A model generated the notes under the pieces. The model saw only the letters and a program-made list of their open reading frames with translations, was not told the origin of the DNA and searched no databases. A stretch of DNA of 64,000 bases from JANYCO01 sp031416415 (lineage in GTDB: Bacteria > Bacteroidota > Bacteroidia > Cytophagales > Cytophagaceae), in NCBI GenBank assembly GCA_031416415.1, contig JANOTP010000270.1, positions 56,309 through 120,308 on the forward strand, in the 5' to 3' direction. Positions 17,188 to 27,800 of the stretch are shown here, piece by piece (the first letter of the stretch is position 1; the number at the start of each line of letters is the position of its first letter). Made by a program: the position numbers and the translations under genes.

Positions 17188-17997
17188 TCAGAATAATTTA
17201 TGATTTAGCCCTACCTTAATACCAAGAACTGATCTTTTTATACTGTAAGCTTCATTTTTAATTGTTGCTGAGATCGGTGAAATTAGTATAAATGGTTCTA
17301 CTTCGAAGTTGATATTTTTTGTGGTAAATAGTAATTTCAGATTTAATGACATGTTCATTAAAAATTCCCTATACTTGATTTCATCTTTTATATTGGCAAT
17401 AAGTGTTGGGTCTAATTTATTTAATGTTTTAGAAGAATAAGAAAGTGTATTACAGCCATGGATACCTCCGGAAATGATGTATGATATTCTATTGGTTTTT
17501 TTAAGTATATAACCTATATGAATTCCTATTTCTAAGTAATTGAAATAGTTGTTAATTTTATAATTTACATATGTAACCTGATTAGAATAGTTGAATGATT
17601 GTTTTAACCGAAGGTAGGTAATGCTTAGCGCAGTAAAGGTTTTTTGAGGACATTTCCATATACTAGTTCCAATAGAATATCCATTTTGATTTTTAGTTAC
17701 TGAATTTAGTTTTGAAAGATATTCTTCATATTGTGGTAGCGCTTTTTTAAATTCTAAAAAATAAAGTAAAGAAACAGTATTTGATAAATAATACAATGAC
17801 TTGGCTTTCGGTTTTACCACCTCGATTTTTTCTATAACTTTTACTGGAGCAGCTCTAATAACATAGATGATACTAGTGTCTGAAATTATAGTTTCTATAG
17901 TATCGCCACCTATTTCCGAAGAAGAATCGGGAGTTTGTGCAAAACAACAATTTGTGCAGAAAATTAGAAACGATAAAAATGCAACTCTAATTTTCAT
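17188..17997 (-). CDS. Predicted outer-membrane/periplasmic protein, barrel-like C-terminus
   Basis: The 269-residue product has a cysteine-containing signal peptide (FCTNCCFAQ, residues 13-21). A linker with threonine- and serine-rich acidic sequence follows, then strand-like segments from about residue 105 to the end (FNYLEIGIHIGYIL, NMSLNLKLLFTT). It ends in aromatic F, typical of barrels. Its ATG overlaps the stop of the upstream anti-sigma-like gene (TAATG), so the two are coupled. Function is not recognised. The convergent neighbour encodes a similar barrel-type protein, only 15 bases away stop to stop. Confidence 0.65.
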   Translation of the reverse strand: MKIRVAFLSFLIFCTNCCFAQTPDSSSEIGGDTIETIISDTSIIYVIRAAPVKVIEKIEVVKPKAKSLYYLSNTVSLLYFLEFKKALPQYEEYLSKLNSVTKNQNGYSIGTSIWKCPQKTFTALSITYLRLKQSFNYSNQVTYVNYKINNYFNYLEIGIHIGYILKKTNRISYIISGGIHGCNTLSYSSKTLNKLDPTLIANIKDEIKYREFLMNMSLNLKLLFTTKNINFEVEPFILISPISATIKNEAYSIKRSVLGIKVGLNHKLF

Positions 17998-18584
17998 TAT
18001 TTCCTTCTACGATTTACATTTATCGTATCTTTTACTATTATAGTATCTCGTTTGATTACAGTAATTATTTTTTTGGGTTTAGGAGATTCCTCCTTCATGG
18101 TGTTAAGATTGTTGGCTTCTTTAGGATCTAGAGGTATATGATTGTTGAAAGATGAATCTGTTGTAGGCGTCTCAATGATCTTATTCTCATTAGAAGAAGG
18201 TGATTCTTTTTTGCTTTCTTTATTTTTATTTTTATTTGATATAATCCCTTTAGATGAGGATATTTTTTCTTGAGGAGGGTCTTCTTTTTTTGATTTTGTG
18301 TTTACTGTGTCATCAGTTAAAATACTTTTTTGAGAAGGTAGTAGATTGTTTTTCTCTTTGAGAGGTTGATTTATGAAATAAATTGCAGTTCCCGAAATGA
18401 CAACTGAGGATGCTATTAATAAATAAAAAATATTAAAACTTGAAAAACTAAATTTCATGAAATTTTTAACCGTAACTTTTTTAGAAATAGAAGTCCAAGA
18501 AGAATTTAAAGGCAATTCTTTTTCAAGGTCTAGAAAACTATCCCTAAAAAGATTATCCAACTCCTTATCCGATAATTTATTCAT
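17997..18584 (-). CDS. Anti-sigma-factor-like single-pass membrane protein
   Basis: The 195-residue product has a short cytoplasmic N-terminus (MNKLSDKELDNLFRDSFLDL, with a following W-containing helix), typical of Bacteroidota anti-sigma proteins. One membrane segment follows (about residues 48-70, FNIFYLLIASSVVISGTAIYF). The rest is a long charged, low-complexity tail rich in K, S and E, ending in RDTIIVKDTINVNRRRK. The 'RDTI(I)VKDTI' ending is common in proteins encoded next to ECF sigma genes. It lies in the operon convergent with the sigma gene and divergent from the giant cargo gene. The role is inferred from shape and location. Confidence 0.65.
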   Translation of the reverse strand: MNKLSDKELDNLFRDSFLDLEKELPLNSSWTSISKKVTVKNFMKFSFSSFNIFYLLIASSVVISGTAIYFINQPLKEKNNLLPSQKSILTDDTVNTKSKKEDPPQEKISSSKGIISNKNKNKESKKESPSSNENKIIETPTTDSSFNNHIPLDPKEANNLNTMKEESPKPKKIITVIKRDTIIVKDTINVNRRRK

Positions 18585-18840
18585 GAATATTAAAACGTAT
18601 AAAAAACAAGCGTTTATCTTTGATGTTTTTATAAAGATAAGATTAAAGCAGGTATAAATCCAATAGTCAAAGAAAAATAAAATAGTTGTAAATTCAATTA
18701 TATGCCTCGTCTTTAAGGTGTTTTATTTTTTTGAAAAAAAATCAGCACGAATTCTTAATTGTCAGTCTTTATCTCATAACCTATTATTCTGCCACTTCTA
18801 AGTTAAATGGATTTGGTTAAATTATTAATTAGATAAAATT

Positions 18841-21800
18841 ATGCGTATAAAATTACTTCTTGCCGTAATTGCCACTTTGTTATGTTTGACAACCCTAAGG
18901 GCACAAAATTTTTTAATTAGTGGAGCTAATTACTCTTTAGTTTCCTGTGGAAGTTCTAAAGACTTCTCATTAACGATTCCAGCCCAGACGGTCGTTCCTG
19001 TTACGTATGATTTTGCAATAAAGTCAACCTCTTTATTTGAGGGGCTATATTTTGAAGAAATGTTATCCTCCTCTTTGCCTTCATCGGTTATGGTTTCGTT
19101 CATTGACCATAAAAATATTTCCATTACGGTAAACGTTGCCAATACAGTTTCGGCACTTAATTTTAAACTGTATGCAGGCTATTGTAGTATTGACGTACCA
19201 GATTTTATTACAGATCCTTTTACTGTTGGAAATGACCAGCCAGCTTTTATAGCATCTATACAAAAAAATATAGCAGGTACATTATTATATACTGCTGAAA
19301 ATTTTGTCAATATACCTAACTCAGGAGAGGCAAGGAATAACGTTATTCTGACTATTGATAATGAAGGTGTATTCCGCTATCAGATGAAAAACAATGTACC
19401 GGATAAATCTTTTGTTGGATATGTAAACTTAAAGGAAGATCAATTGCCTTCAAATTTTCATATAGATCAAGTGGTTGCGAATATATTTAATTCAAATGGT
19501 ACGAAAATTAGCGGCCCTTATGTGCTTGCAAGTAACGTTCATAATGTTATTAAAAGTTCAGAAGGCTTGTGGATTGCAGATCCATTGAATCCTTTATTGC
19601 CATTACATATTGGACCAAATGAAGTGCTGATTGTGGAGGAGCATTTTACAGTAAATGGATGTATTCAAGATAATGACAGGACTTATCCAAAATTATCCTG
19701 GGGATGTCAAAAATATGATATCTCTTGTGGGAAACCTTCTAACGCAACGGGTGGAGGATTCGACGCAACTGTTTTGTCAAATCCTGAAAAGCCAAGTTTG
19801 ACAGTTTTGTCTTCAAATGTTTCAGATATTGAATGTATTGGATATGGAGGAAGTGATGCACGAGAAAAAAGTGTACGCTTAAAAAATAATAGTAATGTAG
19901 CAGTTAAAAATATCAGATTTTCATTGTACAACAATTCTGGTCAGATCAATATCCCCCTAAATAATGATATAAGGATTAGGATTACAAGAAATTCAAACAC
20001 GGAAACTTATCCCCTGAATATAAATGCGTATAACATAACTCATACTTCTACTTATACTCCAACAACGTTGCCATATGGTGTATCTGCAAATACTTTATTT
20101 ACACCTTTGGAAATCAGCACTGGAGCAAGTATTAGTGGTTATACATTAGCTTATAGAATGAATGAGGGGCTGTATGGTGTGAATAATCCTGATGTGCGAT
20201 TCCAAGGGAATTTTATTATGTCTCCAAAGGATTATCAAAATAATATTTCACCCAATTTTGCTAAAGGTGTAGGCTATGGCCAATGCGGACTTGATAATAA
20301 TAGCAGTTTAGTAGTGTTTAGCTTAGTGGTAGATAAATATAATGACAATGGTATATGGAAAAGTATAGAGTTGGCTCCCTCAGATGAGATTGAATTTTTA
20401 TGGAAAGAAGTGGGTTGTTGTATATCTGATGAACTGTTAGGAGCAACCGGGTATTTGAGTCCAGAGGTTAGGGTAAGTTATCCTAAGGATCTTTGTACTA
20501 TTGAACGATCTATCGTTAGTAATAGTTTAGCTTTTATACAATTAAACGCTAAAGCATATGATTACAATACTACTACTGAAGGTGATGTTGATTTTTGTGC
20601 CTCTACTTCAGATGGTAAAGTAGAAAGAATTACTTCTAAAATAGGCTTTTCGAATGCTTATCCTGGCAAGTTAAGAATGCCTGGGTATCTAAATCAGAAT
20701 GCAAAGTTTGTAGTAAGAGTGTATTTGCAAGCAGGGTTAGATTTAGATCAGTCATTAGATGGACCAAAAAACATGGCATGGATTGCTAATAAGGCAGTAG
20801 ATAATATAGAATATATCGATGGATCGCCACAGAACAATACCACGGGTTGCAGTAATATATGTGTTGGTTGTATTTCAACTACACAACTTCAAAATCCTGA
20901 GTATGGTGTATTTTTGCGCAATGGGAATAATATTATAAGAGCGACAACTATTCAACTTATTAATACTCCCGATAATCAGCGTCCGGGAATTAATACAGCA
21001 AATTCTTTTAGCGCAAAGACCGGTACTGTTAATGCAAATTTTGTATATGAAATTTCATTCGAAATGGATGATGTACTTGCTGCACTTCTTCCGACGCTTC
21101 CAACGTCAGATTATAATAGTATTGGTCTTTTAGCTCTTGAAGATGCTTTTTTAGATGTCGATTTAAGAGCACATTGCAAGGGATTGGAGAGGCCGAATTA
21201 TAAAATCATAATGTACCTGGATCAATGCAGTCAGAATACTTGTACTTATGCAAGTAGGTTCACTTCTATGAAACCATTGGCAAGTGTAGCAGGGGCAATG
21301 TTAATTAATTGTCCTGGTTGTTTGGTTCCAGGTGCAAACGTGTTACCGATTTCAATGTATAGAGAAAATCGCGGGTTTGTAGATAGTAACGATGATGGAA
21401 ATCCAGACCAACCTTTAGCTCTAATTTCTGAAACTCATAGAACTGCAAAGACAGCAACCGCAGGGGATATTATGGTTTCTAAATTCATTGTAGCCATGTC
21501 TGATGGTGAAGCTAATAGTCCTTGTAATCCTATTTCAGTAACGAAGGCTGAATTAGATAATAAGAATTATTTTTTGAATAATTTATATATAAGAGTAGAA
21601 CTTCCAAAAAATATTACCATTGAATCTATCATTGCAGGAATTGATCAAACCCCAACTTCGTTTCAATCAATAGCAGCGCCATTGTCAAGAATAAATAATG
21701 ACTATTATTTTATTCACGTCCCATCTAGTTTATTTGGTCTTTCCTCATTCGGAGTTTCGAATAGTGTTTCATTAATTATTCGATATAAAATTGGAGATGT

Positions 21801-24800
21801 AATGCGTGAAATTGACTTGCTCGAAATTAATTATCAGGCGGGGTATTCTAGATGTGACAATTGCACCAATGTGGAGGAAATGGTAGTTATTAATGGCAAA
21901 CTTGATGAAATAAATGTAGCTCAATGCAATGCTGCAAATGGGTGTTTATTATCACCAATTAGTTTAGCAGAATGCTCATCAAATGCTGCTAGTGGTTTAT
22001 TTTTAAAGTTGAATGATTTAGTTCAAATTGACAAAACATTTATTACCTGTACTTCTGCATCCAGTACATTTCGATTTGTTCCCTATTACCAGGATAGCAA
22101 TGTTATTATTGATGATATTTTGAATGGAAGTTGTAGCAAAAGAATATCAGCGTTTGTACAGGGGAATTTTTATAATTCTTACAAATTTGAATATCATAAT
22201 TCAGGTGCTCTGTCACGTCAATTTGAGGGAGAGTATCGTACGTTTATCCAAGGTACTGATATTATTTTTGAAATACCTCTACCCAAAGATTACAATGTTG
22301 ATGCTTTAACTATAACAAATACTGGAGGAGATACCAGAGCTCGCAGTTTCATACAAAATTATACGGTTGCTAATCCAGCTGGGTTGCCAGGCTCTTCTTT
22401 TATAATTGTGAATGATCCAACAAATACAAATTATCCAACAAGGGCAAGGATTACATTTCATGCCGAATCTTTTTCTACCAATATGGGTTTGATACCAGAT
22501 TATCAAAGTTCATCTACCGTAATTAGAAATTATAATGGGTGGCCGGGTACGAGCACAGAAGTCCACCCTCTCCTGTTATCAGATGAGGTTTATGTAATTA
22601 GAGTAAGCTTAGAGCTGGTTGCAAACAAGTCCTGCTCTCTGGTTCAGGATTTTGAAACGGAAAAAGATTATTACACAACAGATTTGAGTTTAAAGTTTTT
22701 ACCGACCTGTAATATAATGGGAGATGAAAGGGTGCCTTTCAAAGAGGAAAATTATAATCCGAATATATTTTCTTCTCCTAATTGGTTAACTAATAATCTT
22801 CCAACTGATTTTACTCGAATGATAGGAAGTCCAGCATTAACGAATGCGCCAGCAGAACTGAAAGGCACTATATTAGGAGTTGGTGTATTACCTGTTGTAA
22901 CCAATGGACGTGTACAGGTGCCCATCAATCTTGAAAACTATAATGCTCTTAAAGGGCTCATATATCCAATTGCTTCTGCATTTCTTTACATTGATGGCGC
23001 GGCATTTACTCAAGGATTAATTTTGGAAGGAATTTATATTGGTAATAATAATATTCCCAATCCAACGAGTGCAAATTATCTGACTAATTCTTCCATAACT
23101 CCGGTCTTGGATGTAGATGGAAAAGTAGTTTCCTATATTGTTGGTGTCCCAGGTGCAAATGTATCAAGTAGAAATAATAATTTTACATTGGTTTTTCGTT
23201 ACGATTGTTCAGGTTGCTCCAGCTTGGAAAAGTCTTCCTGTGGAGGAGGAGGAGATGCTCAATGTCTTAAACCTTTAGTTATAAATGGTAATCCGGAAGC
23301 AAATATAAGAATACGTTATGGATATGACTGTAGCAATAACTTTCCAACCACTACATCGCAATTTGCTAATACATGCAAGTATTATGAAGACGAACCAATA
23401 TTGTGTTTTGTAACAAATGCTTCTGTTGCCATGCAATTGAATACTGTTATAAATAATTCAAACCCAATTGCACCTTGTTCTTCGTTTGACTATGATTTAT
23501 CAATTACCTCCTGTGAAGATGGAGAATTAAATGCATTTAATATTGCGTTGACTCTTCCTCAAGGTTTTTCAATCGATCCATCTGTAGCACCGTATATATT
23601 TGAAAATGGTGGAATGGCAAGCATTAGTTTAGTGCCACAATTGGATAATATATTCAATATTGTTAATAGTTCACTTCCTCTTAATGGTATTTCAAAAGGA
23701 GGTACTGTGAAAGTTAGATTTAAAATAATACCAACATGTATGCTTATTGCCGATGCTTCGATTAAAGTCATAGTGACGGGAACAACCTATTGTGGTAGTT
23801 TTACTAGTAAGAATGGGGAGCGTATAGATATTTTGAATGGATCCATTCAATTAAATTCTTTACTCGATAATATTACAATCCCAAATACAGGAATTGTGTT
23901 GACGCCAAATAATCTTTCAATTGATTATTCTTTTTCTGCTTTTCAAAATTTCGACAACGCTTTATTCGTTGAAGTAAAGGATGTCAATAATCAAGTAAAA
24001 TATTCAACTACTTTTTCTATCGATAAAGTAACTACAGTTGGAACAATTACTGCTACACTTAATTTACCTTCTACCTGCGCAAACTACACCGTTACGGTCA
24101 CACCAAAACTTGGCTATGTTGCCAGTTGCGGCTATGATATAAATGGAGACGTAATTGAAAGTTGTAAAAATGTAATTAATGGTACAACCGTTTCCAAGCC
24201 AATAACTATAATAGGACATATTCCAATAGATATAGACTTAACAGGAAACACGGCCAGTATACTATGCTCTTCTGCTGCCTCGTTGACCTTAACTGCGACT
24301 CCAAAAGCGGGTACTCCTATTTTCGATTATTCATGGTCTGGTCCTTCTATCGTAGGCGAGGCGATGATTGCTTCAGTCTCAATAAATGGCGTTGGTTTTT
24401 ATACTGTTACGATTACCGATGATAATTTGTGTACAGGTAGTAAAACCATCGAAGTGAAAAATGAATTTAAAACTATTTGCCCCGGAGATATTTGTCCGGG
24501 AGAAAATCCAACACTTGATGTAAATGTAGGTGGAGTAATTGGAACTTATACAGTACAATGGTATAACCAGGCGGATCCAAATAGTATGATACCAGCGTCT
24601 ATTACACAACCTGGTGATTATTTCGCCCTAGTGATAACGCCTGTTTGTACACTTCAGACAAGCGTATGTCATATCGGATTTAAAAGATATCCTGTTGCAT
24701 TTACTGTATCTCCTGCAGGCCCTACGGCTATTTGTCCGGGGCAAACAGTGGAGTTGAGCGTTCTAAACCCAGGAGCAAACGATCCATTAATAACAGATGT

Positions 24801-27800
24801 GATTTGGAGTACTGGGGAAACGTCCTTAAATCCTGTAACCGTACCTAATACTACAGGTCCTGGACTTCCACCAAATATGATTCGACCTGAAGAAGCAGAA
24901 AAGGGAGGGTATTTTATTGTTGCGATTGATAAAGGAACGGGATGCAGAACAGTTTCTAATAGAGCGGTAGTATATGGTCCGCATACAACAATAAGTAGGA
25001 GTTGTTATCAGGATGCAGGTGGTACAAAGGTTTTGCTATCGGCAGGTAGCAACATAGCAGCAGGTTCTTATAAATGGTATTCTGCAGTAACTTCTCCTTC
25101 TTATCAGGAAACTGAAATTACCGATCAGGCTTTATTGCCAGCATTTTCAAATGGCAATAATAATTTGATAGTAAGCACTCCGGGAATTTATGTTGTTAAA
25201 AATGATCTATCGCAACAATGTGGAACACATTGGTCCGTTTATGAAAACATGTTAACTACAGGTTCGCCTAATCTGAATATAATCAGTGCGAATGACGGAA
25301 GTTTTGCTAACAGTGGTAATCCTGTTTTATGTAGTGATCCAAAAGGATATACTACTGACTTTACGGATTGTCTGGATCGCACCGATTACCCTATCACAGA
25401 TCAAACATTTACGATTGGTAAGACTATGACTAATTATGGAAGTTATACAGCCAATGATTGGAACCCTACAAGTGGTATGTGGTCATCTGTTAATTCTCCA
25501 GGTAGCAGTGCAACCAATTATATGATCATCGATGGTGTGACGCAAGCGGTAAGCAAAAGAATATGGTATAAAGAAAATATTCCTGTACAACATAATTTAT
25601 ATTATTTGTTCAAAGCTTCTTTGTTAAATATAGATGCAAGATCCTTTACTGCTGCAAAAGTAATTCCTGAAGTTAAATTAAGAATAATGTATAAGGAGAC
25701 TATTAACGGAAGTAAAGTAGGATGGGAGGAACCGATTCAGATTTTATATCAGAATACGAATCCTCAGTGGTTAGATATTAGTCAGTTTACATTAGCAGGA
25801 TATGGCGCCTTATTTGACAATCTTCCTATGGAGGCAAAATATGTAGACTTGGAAATAATTATGAGTGGTGGTGGTTCTGTTGGAAGAGATCTTGCACTGG
25901 ATGATGTAGAATTAATTCCTGTAGGTGTTTGCGACGATATTACTACTGTACTTGCAACTTCTTCTACACGTGCCTGTGGTGCAAATTTTGTTACGATTGA
26001 TAATTCTTCTAAATATACTTGCAAAGGTGTTCCTATTAAACTTCAGGCATTTCAACTTGGAAGCAATTCTGCCTTGGAATTTATATGGAAAGATGGAAAC
26101 ACGGCTCAGATTGTAAACGATGGTGATGGAGATCCGATGACCCTTACAGTAAGTCCAGACATTACTACCACTTATTATTTTACAGTTAATGATAATGTAA
26201 ATCAATGCACGAATACAAGAGCTATTACAGTGTTTGTGGTAACACCTGTGGTTCATATTGTTTCGAATCCTCCTTCGGCTAATATTTGTACAAATGCCAA
26301 TGTAAGTTTTTTGGTAGACCGTTTTGCAGGAGTTGGAAATGTCTCGTATCAATGGTATAAAAACGGCACAGCAATAAGTGGTGAGACGGGATATAATTAT
26401 ACTCCATTATCAACATTATTAATAGATAATGATCAGATCGAATGCAAGATGTCGACTGTATGTACTATAAATGGTAATGCAAATGCTCAAGTAATTTCTA
26501 ATATAATAAATGTTAAAGGACAAATGTATAGTGCTAGTCCAGCGGGAGTGGATAAAACTACATGTAAAGGTACAGCTATCACATTAGGTTCTCCAGCTAT
26601 AACTGGAGTCACTTACAGTTGGAGTCCTGCTACTTACCTTGATAATGCTACAAAAGCAGAGCCAGTCGTAACTCCAACAGGTAATGAAACAAGTTTGACA
26701 TATTCACTAACGGTAATTGATGTAAACGGATGTACTAAAACGGATGATGTAATAATAACGGTTACTTCGCTTCCTTCTTTACCAAATATAACAAGTCCTG
26801 TCACTTATTGTAAAGGAACTACAGCCCTACCTCTAACCGCTACAGGTACAAATTTATTATGGTATACCGTATCGACAGGAGGAGTAAGTATTTCAACTCC
26901 CACTCCTTCTACATCAACTGTTGGTACAATTTCTTATTTTGTTTCTCAAACAGTAAATGCCTGTGAAGGAGCCAGAGCACAAATCGATGTTGTGGTAAAT
27001 GCATTGCCTACACTAGTAATTACCAATCCATCTGTTGTATGCAGTCCGGGTACAGTTAATCTTACATCTTCTTCTGTCACCGCAAGTTCTACTTCTGGAT
27101 TGACTTATACCTATTGGACTGATGCAGGTGCTACAACTTCTTATGGATTGCCGACTACAGCAGGGGCTGGTACGTATTACATAAAAGGAACAGATGCTGC
27201 AAGTTGTTTTGCGATTAGTCCTGTAATAGCGACAATCAATCCAATACCGATTGTTTCCATTACCAATCCATCAGCAGTATGTAGTCCTAGTACAGTTGAT
27301 ATTACTACTTCTTCCATCACCTCAGGTTCTACTTCGGGATTGATTTATACTTACTGGACTGATGCTGTCGCTGCAACTGTCTATGGAACGCCTACAACAG
27401 CTGGAGCTGGCACTTATTATATTAAAGGAACAACTGCAGCAAATTGTTCTGCGATTAGTGCGGTAACTGTTACTGTCAATCCTATTCCTATTGATTTTAA
27501 TTTCAATGCTGGTCCTACAACGTTGTGTCAAGGTACTGCATTGAATATGAATATAACTACACCAGAATCACAAACTGGAGTTACCTACTCCATGGTGGAT
27601 TATCCGTTATCATCTAAATATCTTGGAGGAGGAACAAGTCCAAGTGGTTTTGCTTGGGCCCTAGAGATTAAAGAATCAACAGGTTTTACTGTTCGTGGTA
27701 GAGCTATCAATACTACAACAGGATGCCAGAGAATTAAATCACAAGCAATCATTGTAAACCCTAAACCTACTATGACCCCAGTGATTAGCGCCAATAGTTA

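Noticed and set aside
25912..26352. 146-codon minus-strand frame inside the giant cargo gene
   Set aside because: Composition (many I, N, S, R, C) and no promoter or context; an antisense shadow of a long open frame.
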